Positions 35,107 to 50,100 of a DNA stretch of 64,000 nucleotides are shown here, piece after piece (the first letter of the stretch is position 1; the number at the start of each line of letters is the position of its first letter). The stretch spans positions 2,053,501-2,117,500 of the forward strand of contig OY754965.1 in assembly GCA_963576475.1 (NCBI GenBank), given 5' to 3'. The stretch comes from Molanna angustata. Its lineage: Eukaryota > Arthropoda > Insecta > Trichoptera > Molannidae. The notes under the pieces were generated by a model, which saw only the letters and a program-made list of their open reading frames with translations, was not told the DNA's origin and searched no databases. The position numbers were made by a program, and so were the translations under genes.

Positions 35107-38100
35107 CTGAAACAATTACCAAAATAAAAATTATTATTATACTTATATTAATTAAGACGTAGGTCTAGTTAAAATAAACACAGCTGATTTCAGTTTTGTA
35201 GCCAATACATAATGAGATGCATTTATTAATATTATATTTTATGTTAAATTTTCTTGAAGGGAATCCAATTATTAACATTCTTAAATAGGTCATATTAAAT
35301 ATCTCATGGTATAAAAAAAGTGAATTATTGTAATAAAAATTAACTTATTCACTCGTAGTTAGTAGTTCTAAGCCTTTTGTAAACTTTTATAGATAATTGC
35401 TTTGATATTGTTGAGTCTAATGGATTTTTGCTTTGAGCAATACATAGAATAACAAGTGCATTTATGAAAAATTATTTTTATCGAACTTATATAGCAGTTC
35501 AAACACAAATGTATTTTGTTTAAATATAAATGAAAAAAAATACATACATTTAACAATATCTTCAAGCTGTTGACAATCCAAAAATAAACTAGAAGTCTCG
35601 GGTGATAACGATAAAAGAATATCCCTTACACGAGAATTCATTCTCCATAGAAAGAATTTGTGTTTCTTAAACTCTAATGCATCTAATAAAACCTTCATAT
35701 TCTGGAAAAATAAACAAATTCATTAAAAATACACGCACATCTTTTATTTATCATATTCAACTATGAAGGCATAAAATGAAAATGCAATATGAAGAAGAAA
35801 TGAAGGCAATGGCCTGAGATGATTTGACTTGATAAAATATATAAAGTTGAAGGGGACGATTGCCGTAGAAAGAGATGGCAGGGCCATTTATTTGTTTAAT
35901 GAATTTACAAACAGTCCACAATAATATACAATTATCGACCACACTAGGGCTGCCCAGCATTGAGGTCGACAATTTTACATAATTTAAGGACAGTTTAAAA
36001 TATATCAAAAACTAAGTTGTAGTCAGATCTAGTTAGGTACCAAATAAATTTAACAAAAACAAAAAAAAAATCTCCTATGAGACTCATTAATCCCGATGGA
36101 TGGATAATCCAGTCATTTTACTGTCTTCTTCAGCAAAACCAGTTTCATGACCTTCCATGTCATATTTGGACCAAGAAAAATAAATTTTTGCTGTGCGTAT
36201 TAATGGTGTTTTGAAAGAAGGAAAGATAAAAATCTTGAAATATCAACGAGCATGTTGAGGTTGAAAGTACAAAGCCGGGATATTGGGAAACCATGTATGA
36301 TGAGATTTCAATGACTTGATGATTAGTGTGTATGAATATAAATTTTAACATTTCTTACAGTTGCAGCAGTAACATCAATAGTTTTGATCTTGCTACCGTC
36401 GATGATGACAATATAAGAATAATAATCTCTTTTATCATCTTCACAAAAAACAATATTCATAATTGCTTTACTAAAATGGTCCGCAGAACAGTACTGAAGT
36501 CTATCGTCTGGTATCACCAGCAGCACATCATGAGAATCTATCTGAAAGAGAAATAAAGTGATTTACAAAATTATCAACAATAACTATGTATTTAGTTCAA
36601 TTTCCTTTATCATACCTACATATGTACATTGAAAATTTACCTTTATAATTTCAGTATCAATTTTTGGACGAGCCGATATTGTGAGAACCATCAACAAATG
36701 GAGAAGAGGTCCCACTATCACACTAGCCTCAAGACCAAAAAATAATCCAGTAAGGAGTGTACCAAAATAAGGTAGAAGTTCTGTTTCTATAAAAAATACA
36801 AAAATCATAAATAATCAGTAAAAAACATTGCACAAAGGATTTTGTTGGATTTTCTTCAGTTCTCATTGCTGGATTACCCTCAAAAGTAGGCAAAGGTTAG
36901 TAAATATTTTCCAAAAATGCAACTGGAAATTAAAGTTATGAATATGAAATATATATTTGATTTGATGGCGCCCAACGTGGGGCCAATTTTTTTTAATGAA
37001 TGTAAATGTTAGTGAACATACATACAGTTTTCGCCAAATATCTTGAACCAGGCTTTCGGGTGCACAGAGCGAAAATTTGTGTAAGATATTTTGCGACAAC
37101 TATAGATATTTATAAATTTATATTAATAACTTGTAGTATAACCATGTCCATTGTACCTACTTTATAAAGGCCATTAATCTTACATTTCATAAAAAAAATT
37201 ACAAATATGTATCATTTTGATATACTGAGTATTATTAGTCAATTATTAAATTTTACTAAACCAAAGAAGCTGTGAAATTTTATTAAACCAATAAAAATAT
37301 GTCGCCTGTTTTAATATCTGTAATTGGTTGACTCATGAGTTCAATGATTGGTTTCTTTGCAAAAATTCTAGTAATGACTAACAAGCCCATACCAAAATTA
37401 TCTGAATTTTGCGATTTCGACGAAATTATTCAAAATGAACTATTGATTCATGTTATGTGAAAGTCAAGATCTCTTGAAAAAAACTTACTCTTTGTTTTCC
37501 ATAGAACATATGGCATTTTAAAATCTATCATAAATACCACAGCAGTAATAAGAAGTCCAGCCAGCACTGATTTTGGAATATAATATAAATAATCGGTCAA
37601 ATATCCCAATGATAACAAAACTAGAAATCCTAAAATACACAATAAAATATGATATTCATTTTGATTTTAAGTAGGTAACACAGCATGCTATGACTAGCAG
37701 AAATAATTATGAATTTGTTATCAAATAATATTCTTATCTTTCGGTAGAGGTCTCCTTCCAAATAATATATAAATTAACTTTCTTAATAATTAAACATTTA
37801 GCTTTATTATGACATAATACATATATTGATATATGGCAATATCTTCCAACCAACTATATGTATATATTTAAAATAGCCATTTATGTTCATAATAATCTAA
37901 AACTGTTTCAAGACACCAGGCACAACTTTTATAAAACAAGATTAAACAAGTACATATTCTTAAAAATAAGGAAAATTAAATCTGCCTTCAGACAAAAAAT
38001 CTTGTTTTTCTAGAACCTAAAATCTACAATTCATTGCCTTTTAATGAAAACACTAAAAAATTAGCTCCTGTTTCTTGGCTGTGAACTTTCAGAGAAAATA

Positions 38101-41100
38101 GTCACTCACATTAGAATTTCAGCTTCTAGGGTATATGTATATGTATGTTAATAGTCTTTTTTTCCATGTTTTTTAATCTATGTGTTGTTATTTGTTATTT
38201 TTTTTTTTCAAAATATTTTTTGTAATTGTAAAATAATACTACTGTAAGTTACTTGTAGATATATAAAATTTATGTATTTCGCGCTAGGTTGGGAATTGGA
38301 TTTTAATGTTAATTTATTTATTTACAGAAGGGTGCTCCGGTCTAGAAAGGCACTAGGTGATAACCTGTCGCCTGTTCCCCAAATCCAACGCGAAATGATG
38401 TCGCGTGTGTACTCGATCCTGCCGTGCGTAACTCGGTAATTAGTTGCAAGCTAATTAAAGAACGTTACACAGCAGAATGAGGTACCCACGCCACACCATA
38501 AAACATTTATAAATTTATCATATGAAATATAAATTAATTGATATTACAGACAGGTATTAAAATAGTTTGAATTTGACTTACGTGTTTATTTGATAGTTTG
38601 ACTCTAATTATAATTCAAGATTGGTATATACTTCAATAATTGACTATTAAATAATTTAAATAAAATAGATCGATGAATGCGCGGAATCGAAATGTGAGTC
38701 GAGCAGAGTGACGATCTACCGCTGGCCTTGGTTAAACTGAACGACGGGAACGCGATGTGCAGGATCTTAAATAGCCGGCTGACGTCCCCCTACTCCTTGA
38801 AGTGGGTGGTCAACTCGGCTGGTTGCACCCGCTACATCACCCCCCTGCCAGCTGGATAGCGCCACCCTGGTCCGTTCCTCAGCATTTCCTCTGATTGTCT
38901 GTAACAATGACATGTGTTTTTTTTTAAATACAAAGAAATTTTATATTGGTTACCTGAAATGGCATTACATATATATATATATAGCAGTTTATTTTACTAA
39001 TAAAAATTTAGAGGTCATATATTTATCATGTTCTTATTTCTATACTTATACATTTCTAAAAAAAAAATATTGTTTATATTAACTTGTTCAATGTACTTTT
39101 TTATATGTACTGTAATTTGAACAAGAAGATAAAATTACAATTAAATTTACATTTCTATACAGCATTTTCTTAGTATACAGCATTTTCTTATTATACAGCA
39201 TTTTCTTAGTATACAGCATTTTCTTATTATACAGCATTTTCTTATTTTGATTTGGTCAAGTTGGAATTTTATAAGATTTTATATTCAAATATTAGTTGCA
39301 TATTGACCAAATTTTTCATCTATATTGAATACATATTACAATTACACAAAAATTAAAAATAGAAATTATTCAGGTTATAAAAATGATTAAAAATTACTCA
39401 GCTTAGAAATATTTGTAGCTGGTGAATCGCTCCGGGAAATATACTCGTCTTCCGGCTCTAGTGGTTGTATGTGGTTGCCGTTCTGGGGTGGCATCTGGAT
39501 TGTCATCTGGCGTAGTGGCTTGGTGCGTCTGTGGCGTGGACGTCCATCTCTGTTCTGTAGAGGTGGTGTGTCTACTGCTTGGTTCTACGCCGTAGTCTGT
39601 GTTCTCGTTCAGGAAGAATGCTGGTTTGAGTCTGTCCAATGATACTTGTTTGTTTTTACCATTAATTGTGATGGTAGCCGTTTTGTCATCCTTCTTTATT
39701 AACAAGTATGGTCCGTCATATGGTTTTTGTAGAGGTCGTCTCACAGCATCATGTCTTAAGAAGACATATTTGGTGTTTGCCATTTGTTTGTGCACAAATG
39801 TTTTTTTTCTCCCGTGATTTGCTATTGGGATAGGTCGGATTTCTGACATTGTTTGCTGTAGTTTATGTCCATAGGTGTTTTGCTCCTCAGGTGGTCCATC
39901 TTCGAAGAAGTCTCCGGGGAGTCTGAGGGTTGTTCCGTATGTCATCTCTGCTGGTGTATAGTCTGACCCCTCCTTGATTACGGTTCGTAGTCCTAGGAGT
40001 GTCAGTGGTAATGTCGTCGACCATGATATGTTTCCTGCGGCCATTAGTGATGTTTTTAATGAGCGGTGCCAACGTTCGATCATCCCATTCGATTGTGGGT
40101 GGTATGCAGTCGTTCTGTTATGTATTATTCCGAGCTTATTCATCAGTTTATTGAATAGTGAGCTTTCGAATTGGCGGCCTTGATCGGTCGTGATTGAATT
40201 CGGGACGCCAAATCTTGCTATCCAATTATACATGAGAGCGTCTGCAACGGTTTCTGCAGACATGTCTTTTAATGGGATCGCTTCGGGCCATCTTGTGTAG
40301 CGATCAATTATCGTCAGCAGGTATATGTAGTCTCTGGATGGAGTTAGCGGCCCCACCAGGTCTATGTGTATATTCTTGAACCTTCCATCTGCTGGTTTGT
40401 ATTGTTTCAAAGGTGTTACAGTGTGGCGATGAATTTTCGAAGTTTGGCATTCGATGCAGTTGTTCACAACATTTTTTACTGTTTTGTCAATGTTGGGCCA
40501 AATATATTTATGTTTTAATAACTTTGATGTTGTTTTTACTCCGGGGTGACTTAATTTATGTACTGATAGTATTACTTCTTCTCGCATTGTGATTGGTACA
40601 TATGGTCGTAACGTGTTGGTTGAGATGTCACACCATAACATTTTGTTAGTGTTAGGTATTGAGATTTTCTTTAGTGATAGAGATGAATTTTCCTGCATTT
40701 TCTTGAGCTCTTTGTCTGTGAGTTGTTCTCTTGCCATTTTAATATAGTCGATGTTTGATGTTATTTCTATCTCTTCGATTCTTGATAGAGTATCTGCGAC
40801 TATGTTTTCTTCGCCTGATATGTGTTTGATGCGCGTGGTGAATTGACTTATATAATCCAGCTGTCTTTCTTGTCTAGGAGAGTTGAGCTTGATTTTATTA
40901 AAGGCGAAAATTAACGGTTTGTGGTCGGTGATTATTACAAAGTTTCTTCCTTCTATTTGTGGTCTGAAATATTTAATCGCCTCGTAGATGGCGGTGAGTT
41001 CTCGGTCATACGTACTGTATTTTTCTTGTGCGCTATTAAATTTTCTGGAGAAAAATGATATAGGTTGCCAGCTGTTATCCGTTTTTTGTTGAAGTGCTGC

Positions 41101-44100
41101 GCCCATGGCGTGATCTGATGCGTCGACCATTATTGCTATCTCTGCCGAGGAGTTTATGTGTACGAGTAGTGCGGCTTGTGTCAAATCTTGCTTACATTTG
41201 TCGAACGCTTTTTTTAATTCAGTTGTCCATTGTAGTTTTCTTTTATCATTTTTGGTGTACCCTTTTAATTGGTCGAATAATATTTTTTGCGTTTCGGCTG
41301 CGTTTGGCAAAAATTTTCTATAAAAATTTAGCATGCCCATGAAACGTCGGAGTCCTTTTGCGTCCTTTGGGGGTTCAATTTTTATTATTGCTTCCACTTT
41401 TTCTGGTATTGGTGTACTTCCGTTTTTGTTGATTCGGTAACCCAAAAAGTGTACTTCTTCTACGCCGAATTTGCATTTATCCTGGTTGATAATTAATCCG
41501 TTTTCGGATAATCTTTCGAAAAGTTTGTCGAGATGCTTCTCATGCTCGTTTATGTTTCTGGAGGCGACCAGAATGTCATCAATGTACGTGAAGACGTATT
41601 CTAGGTCCCTTGTTATGTTATGTAGATGTCGTTGAAATGTTTGTGCGGCGTTGGACAGTCCTGGTGGCATTTTCGTGAATTCATACAGTCCAAATGGTGT
41701 TAGTAGGGCGGTTTTTTGGATGTCTTCTTCTTCCATGTTTATTTGGTTATATGCTCTTGAGAGGTCTATTTTAGTGAATATTTTTGCATCGTGTAGTTTA
41801 TGTGAGAAGTCTTGAAGTTGTGGAATCGGGTACTTGTCCGGTTTTGTTATTGAATTTAGGCGTCGGTAATCTCCACACATTCTATAATTTCCATCTGGCT
41901 TTTTTACCATATGCAAAGGGCTTGACCAATTGCTTTTCGAAGGGCGACATATTCCCTGTTCGATCATATATGCGAATTCCTTTTTTGCTATTTCTAATTG
42001 TAATGGGTTGAGCCTTCTCATTTTGGTTGTGACGGGTGGTCCTCTGGTTTGAATGTGATGAGTAATATTTGTTTTTTATCCTTTTTGTGCCATATCTGCT
42101 CTTGTTAAACTTGGGTATTTTCGTATAATTTTTTGGAATTTTGATGTTGACTGTACCGTTGCTATGTCTATAACACTTGTTCTATAGACGGTTCCTTTGC
42201 TTGTCAACCCTGTTTTTTTATCAATGAGTAATTTTCTTTTTAAGTCCACCAATATATCATAATTGGTTAAGAAATCTGCCCCTATGATCGGCTTGGTTAC
42301 GTCGGCGACTATAAATTTCCATTTGTGATTCCGGCGTAATCCGAGATTTAAGTTGATAATTCGGTGTCCATATGAAGGTATTATTGTTCCATTTGCTGCG
42401 TAAATAGGAGTGATGATACTGTCTGTAGCGATGGTTGCCTTGTCGTTTTTTAGGTATCTTGGTATGATGCTTATTTCGGCTCCTGTGTCGATAAGGTATT
42501 GCACGCCCGTGATTATATCTGGTAGAAAGAGACGATGCTTCATTTGCGACGGTGTTGTCTCACACACCTGTCGCATTTTTAGTTTTCCGGATGGTTATAG
42601 GTGCAAGGCTGTCGACAGTATTTTGCTTGACTTCCATATTTTTGATGTGGTATACATATATCCAGCGGCTTGACGTTATCGTTATTATTATTACACATTT
42701 GCTGATAGTTATTATTATTATTATTATTTGACATTTGTTGGAAGTTATTGTTATTATAATTGTATTTAAAATTGCGTTTGTTTTGCCGATTATAATTATT
42801 ATTATTATTATATTTTTGATATCTATTTGGGCTTGTGGATCTTGATCTTGAATGGTCGCGTTGATTATTTCTGTAGAATGGTCTTGATTGCCTCTGTTGA
42901 ATTTCAAGTCCCATTATTTTGTCGGTTAGCATTTGTATTTGTTGCTGCATTGTACAAAGTAGGTTTACTGTGCTTTGGTTGCTTGTTGCTGAGTTGCTCA
43001 ATGAAGAAGTTGATGGTAGGTTTACTGCTTGAACGTCAGTTCTACTGTTGACTTCCATTATTCTGTCTGCTGTTGTGGCTAGTACTGTGACGTCATCTGT
43101 ATTAATGGCTGAAATTATTTCTTGTATACGATGAGGTAGTCGTTCTATCCATAATCTTGTAATTAACGTGTTGTTATTTAATGTTGGTCCAGCTAGGCTT
43201 TTCATCCTTCGCAATAGTTCTGATGGTGTCTTGTCTCCTAATTGTATTCCATGGAGTAATTGGGTGAGTCTTCTCTCTTCAGACTCTTGTAGACGGTTCA
43301 GAAGTGTGAGTTTGAGGTTTTTGTATTTATCCATACTTGGCGGAAATTGTATGACGTCAGCGACGCATGACATGGTTTCTGGATCTAATGCGGCTAATAC
43401 ATGATTATATTTGGATTCATCCTTAGTTATTCTTGCGTTTGAAAATTGGGCTTCTATGGTGAAAAACCATAATTGTATCTGATGTCTCCATACTGTGATG
43501 GAAATCCAACCTAACCTAAACTAAATATCGTCCTAAACTATTTTTCTGTGGATCCATAACCTCCTAAACTAGCTAGCTAAACTACCTATTAAAAATCTAA
43601 CGTCTATTTCCTAGTTCTATAGCTAATTTCCCTAACTAGTTTATTCTCTACCTGCAAAGTAAAATCGAGAATTTGTTACATCCATTTGATTATTCATTAC
43701 TGGATAATTCTATAATGAAAGAAAATCGTATTCTTCTATCTTATTTCGCTAATTTTATATGTTTTTAACGGATTTTGGCCAATGATCGTCTAGTGATTAT
43801 TATTATTATTTACGTTAAAAAGGACCCTTTACGTTGTGTTTTATTTACGAGTTATTAACAGACGAATATTTATAATAAAATTTATAAATATTATATTAAT
43901 AATTAATAAATTAATAGACTCCATGACCGTTGAAAGGTAGTTAATCTTTACATACAAAGTTATAACTACAGAATTATTAAATTCGTATAAAGTAATGATA
44001 AAACTTCGATTCAAAACCTAAATTATGTAACTTAATAGTTACTCAATTTGATCGATATATGTATATTAATATACCTACAGACTTAATAAATTTTACTTTA

Positions 44101-47100
44101 TAATAAAATGAATCTTTAACAAATCCATTTTCTTATTCTTCTATATACAAGACACAATGTGTCCGTATACCTACAGAGTTATTGAATTATGTATTCGATA
44201 AATTATTCATAAACATGACAATTGAAAATTATTTCAGTTTAGAAAACAAAATATACACGGTTTCAGTAAATTTCGGAGTACACATTTTATCAATAATTAT
44301 GTATTTCACCCATGAGGTTAGTTATGAAAAAAAAAACAAGAAATATTCTTCTTACCTTTTATCCAATCTAAAAAACAAAACATATTGAAGAAAACAAAGA
44401 ACAATAAATAACATTGCACAACAAATAATACTTCAGGTTCACATGGGTGAAATTTCAAAACAATCGGTACATATCTAAGAAAATATAGTTATTTAGTCTC
44501 TTTCAAAGATTAGTGTTAGTTCATAGAGACAGTATTATAAGTGGACCAAGATGAGAATTTTTTTTCATTATTAAATCAATGATATTAAAGATTTAGCAAT
44601 ACCGCTGATTTGAACACAATGTATATATATTATATATTTTTCTATTTGTACAAATTTATTTCACGCAAATTTTCATGCTTCATGCAATTAGAAAGGCCCC
44701 AGTACACGCCTTTCAACGTCTCAAAACACCGACAATTACTATTTTTGAGTCCGAGTGCACTAACTACTTTTTATACTTATAAACTAAATAAATCATGCGC
44801 TACTATATATATTTATATATCTGCCACATATCTCTTAATTAAGTTGAGGACTTCCCAACCACTGGGATGTCGGTAACTCCTTAATTCTAGTGTCCATCTA
44901 TTCATTTATCTATCTAAATGACAAATAAACAAATAAATAAACTATATAGAGATAATTCGAAGAATGGAGCCATTGGTCAGATGGCGATGTCTTTGGGACA
45001 TCAGAGGGTTTTTGGATTTGGTAAAAATTAGGTTAGTATTATATTTTGTTAATGAGACGTTTAATCCCGAAACTCAGAAACCAAACGTCAGGTAATTTGG
45101 ATTTAGAAATATAAATATATTCTAATAGGAAAGGACATGCCTCGTGCAGAATATTGGAAAAGGAATAATTGAATTGATTAGTATTATAAATAAATAATTT
45201 CTTGAAAAATATGTAAAATAATGTAACATGCAATTTTGTATTCAATATTAGGATCAACAATATTTCAAAATAAAAATTAGAAAAAAAACAATAATTTTAT
45301 AAACAACATTTCAAATCTTAGTCCAGCTCTACAAAGAATAAAGGTGTCAATAAAATATATATAAAAAAAACTTATCAAGCTCCTTGCGTCTCTCAGGAAG
45401 AATGGCGCCTTCCAAATTTATTTTAAGAATTATTTTTAACGAAGCGGTTTTATTATATTTTTAGTAAACAAAATAACTAAATATATTTAATATTTAAATG
45501 GTCCCTCTTCTCCAACAGCACTTCACTTATATAAAAACTATTTAATTATTATTAATTAAAATTATAGATTATTATTTTATACTTAATTACTGGTTTTTTC
45601 TAAACAAAGGAATATCAAATGTGTTGAACTTTGAACCTCGTCGCGCGCGTTTTTAAAAGTATAGTTCAACCAGCTTCCCCAGTAATTGCCCTATTTCACT
45701 CCCATTTTAAAGACAGACCATCTTTCTTCGCGACTAAAACCCGATTAAAAAACTGAAATCAACACCACCCGAGTCTCATAGTTCATTCTCCCTCTCCCCC
45801 CCCCCAGTATCCCAGCAATAAAATATATACATCTACTTATATATATACGGATATGTTGAACGCTATGCTTCACCACACATCTCAAAACAGCCATTATATA
45901 CCTCTAATAGAAAATACACAATCAGTTGAATACTTTGAAGAAAAATAAGATTCATCACACTCTCCCCTCTGAAGTTACGTAATTTTATTAGGAAAATTGT
46001 GGAACTTCACACAAAAGCCATTAAATAGTCAACCGAAATTCATAAGAAGTAATTCGACGCGTTGTTCTAATCTAAATAATGTAGCCCATATTTCTATTAT
46101 AAACTTAAGATTTCCTCCGCTCCGATTGTTAATCCATTCATCCATTCTGAAAATTATTGTCGACTAAAAGGAACAGACAACACTACTCCTTCTCCCCCCC
46201 GACCTAAACTGTCTTTGTCCCTTCAGTGAATTGGCAAATATAAAACAAACTCAATATAAAACCTCTCCCCTCCAACTATATGCCCTGATATCAATATCCA
46301 AACTTTGAAGTGTATAGATAATATTGAATACACCATTTGAAATTCCATCCTTTATCTATTTAAAAAAAATAATGCGGTCACCCTACCATTTCAACCGAAT
46401 AATGTATCACTCGATAAAATATTTTGGTCACCCTATTCCTGTCACCGCTCGTAAGCAATAAATCATTTCAATCTAAGTGGTATCCATGCGTGTCGACCCA
46501 ACGTACAAATCCCGCGCGTATGTTTCATATATAAACAAAGAATGCAACGCTGGTAGGTATTCTTACATATAACACAACTCGTAAAAATGAAGCCATTATA
46601 TAAATAAACATTTTAAATCACTACTCTGAACTAAATAATCTGAATCTTTGTTCTTTTTTTTTTCTTTTTACCGACGATCTAAAACTGTACAGTAAAGTAG
46701 AAGTTATCACAGATTGTAATCTACTGCAGAAAGACCTCGCCTCCCTATACACATAATTAGTGTAAACTAAATGACCCTTATTTTAACGACAGCAAGTGTC
46801 AATATTTTCCCTTCACAAATAATAAATCTAAAATATCTTTCCAATACAACATAAACAATTATTATTTAGCAAGATGTGATACTGTGAGAGATTTAGTCGT
46901 CCTATTCGATATTAAACTTAAATATGACACGCATATAGATGAAATAAATAATAAAAAAAAAATGTTCAAACCACAAGGATTTATATGCAGGCAAACAAAA
47001 GACCTTTTGGACCAAACAGTAGCATCGAATTTATACAAAAGTCTCATAGTTTCTGCTCTAGAATATAATTCGGTCTTTTTGTCACCGAATTTCGAAGTGT

Positions 47101-50100
47101 GAGAATTGAGAGAATAAAAAAAATCTTCAGGATTCTGGCTTATCGCTCAAAGAAATCACATCTATATACATACGAGAAAAATGAACTTTTATAAAATCCC
47201 TGAAGGAAAGAAGAAGAACGGCTGACTCCCATGCTATGTCAACAATCGCAGACAAGTTGCCCCCAATATACCGCGTCCACCGAATTTTGATAGAAAAGAA
47301 AAAAAATTCATACAAGATCTCGGGACCCCTTATCTTAAGTCATACAAAACCAATATAGGCTATTTCTCCCCCCTCCCCAGAATCACTCGCGATTCCAAAA
47401 TCATATCGTTGACCAGACATCTTGTAGATATTTTCCCAAAATTAAACGAACTTGAAAATGTATTTTCTTGCCCTGACTTGGGGAGATTGTACAATCTACC
47501 TTTTTTTTTTCTTTTGCAAACAAGCGAATGACCAGTAGATCATTCTCGAATGCTTTAATTTAATTTTTGCAATTTACAATTTGAAATTTTATACACAGCG
47601 ATGTAATTACTTTATTAAGATTAATCGTGTAAAATAATTGTAGGTTAAGCCTGTTTATTTTACCTAAATAAATAAACTATTCAAAAAAATACCTAACCAA
47701 TGGAGGAATAACGAAACATAACGATCCCCTCGTCCAAATAAACAAATTAATGTTTACGATAATGAAAAGAATTTATGCCACATTGAGAAAAAAAACAACA
47801 ATTTTCAAAATTTTTTTCTTTTCCGGAAAATATTTACCTAAACGACCTCAAATTTCTGATACCATAATTATCATATAAATTTGGTCAACTTTACATGTTA
47901 CATAGAACTCAATAAATATGTCCAATGTATGGAATGCCTATCTAATTTAATTTTTTTCATAATTTTCTAACAAAACTGACTAACTCTATTAAATGTCATC
48001 TAAATAAATTATTATCTTTTTAATATAAATTAGTATACCTAAATATCAATAGTATTATGACCAGTGGATCAACAAAAAATTAGGAAAAGAAATCGAAGAG
48101 GGTTGCAAACACTCAATAAAATATTTGACGACCCAACTATAGTCAATTATAATACCTCACATACTCCAAGCGCCCCATCTTCAAAGATTATCTCTAATCG
48201 GATGAAAGAAAAGATAAATAGAAAGAAAGCAATCATTGCTATATTTCCTCCCCTACAATGTAAGTGTATTTATCATTACTGCGCATTTGAAAATGTTAAA
48301 TAAATCCTTTATATCGACTCCAAATTCCAATGATTGGTTAACAAAACTATTGATCGAAAAAAATATTTCGCCAATATTCAAGTTATTTGCACTAGAAAGT
48401 GCCAAAAGAAGAAAAGGTGAGATAAGAGTGCAAAAACATTAATAGTTTAACAGCCAACTAAATGAATTAATAAATAATCAAACGATGAATTTAGCAAAAC
48501 TAATTTATAACAATATCACGCCAAATTGTATTATTATTACTCAATTATCGTAATTCTGAAACACTGTCAATCGTTATACCAAAAAAAAAAAAAAATAAAA
48601 AAAATTGTATTAGAAATACAATGTCTACATATAAGTAACATCAATTTCTTCTTTTTCCCGATGAACTAAATAAAATGAACCCATGATACCATACAACAGT
48701 TCCGAATGTTTGTATTTGAATAAGCCCATTTTAAGTACCATTTAAAACAAATATACCTAATCTATTCAAAGTTAAAGACAAAGTATGTACTCCTTTTCTT
48801 TCATAATAATATTTTTCTATGCGTGTTGAGCCATAAATCAATGCACTCCCACAAACGACGAATTTCAGTTTGTAATATATAACAAGTCCATGCATTGTTT
48901 ATATCTTTAGTCACAACAGAAACATTGGTACTCATAAAACTCAAAACATTGATTCATTAAATGCATATGTTATGCGTTTCTTAATGGTAAACGATAAAAA
49001 AAATACATATCCTAGACATAAAAGAAAACAATAACCCCTTTCAAAAATAATCATAACATTCTCGTTCCCACCGGGTATGTATGTAACTAATAATATTATT
49101 TATTACCAAACGCATTACATGTAGGTACAATAAGCCCTATACATAATGATTTTAAATACCTCCTTGTTCTAAGTTCATTGCCCCAACATAAAATATTGTT
49201 TATTTAAACTGACAAATAAAAATGCAGTTATCAACGATACAATATATCCCCTTTGAAACATGGTTTCAACGAAGTACATCTATTAACCGATATTAAAAGA
49301 CATTAGGCACCAAAATATACTCATAAAATATTTCGTCTGTAATTTCTTTGTTCCTCCTCGATAGCAATCCCAACATTTTAAAACATTAGATATTATGTGC
49401 GTCTAAACAAAGAATTCAAATTGGACAACGTCGTAAAATTGCAGCTCTTACCAAAACAAAATAATTTTAAAAGACCCCAAAATAAACATCTAAATACCTA
49501 TCGTAATGGTGTAATTAAAAAAAATAAAAAAATGTATTTATAAGTTAGGCAAATACAATTCATTATAAGACACGTGTCAAATCATTTTTTTTTTTTCTTT
49601 CCAACAAAACCGAAAATTAATTCTACTCTAATACTTTTATCATCAATTTAATTGAACTACTTATACAATCAACAGTCCAACTAGGGATTATTCCTGATAG
49701 TTAATATAAGTTTTTCTATATCATGAAATCTCAAAACCAATTTATACAAAATTAAGCTTCAATTTTACCAGTAAATCTCCAAAACATCAATGAGATGTCT
49801 TGGAAGAAATTATCTTTTCACGTTATGACTCTGATCACTATTCTAAATTCGTTATTCTTAGTATGGTAAAATTTATAACACAAATTTAGGTACCAATATT
49901 AATATCAAAATAAATCAAACATATTATTTATGATAAATTATTTCCTAATTCTCATCAATGTACATGATTAAATAATTATATTTATCTCTCCCCACAATCG
50001 TAATTGTGCGAGACAAACAAACAAAGCCCCACACATTTCATTTGGTATAGAGAACCGAACTCCACACTTTTCTATCAGGCATATCAGACAACTTTAGTTC

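Noticed and set aside
36160..36351. 63-codon minus-strand ORF as an extra SLC26 exon
   Set aside because: Exons 10 and 11 join in phase without it, and the sequence has no STAS-like pattern.
38277..38836. LTR ends placed at 'ttcgcgc...gctacat' with GTAT duplication
   Set aside because: Equally possible by sequence overlap, but TGTA as duplication gives an LTR starting TGTAG next to a good purine tract, which fits known elements better.
39599..41342. Plus-strand ORFs across the pol region
   Set aside because: They are shadows of the 872-codon minus-strand pol frame.
42560..42907. 115-codon minus-strand ORF rich in Ile
   Set aside because: It is the third-frame reading of the Asn-rich (AAT)n part of gag.
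44182..44876. Short ORFs repeated at 52405-53099 as a duplicated gene pair
   Set aside because: They lie in the two identical LTRs of the LARD-like element and show no protein features.
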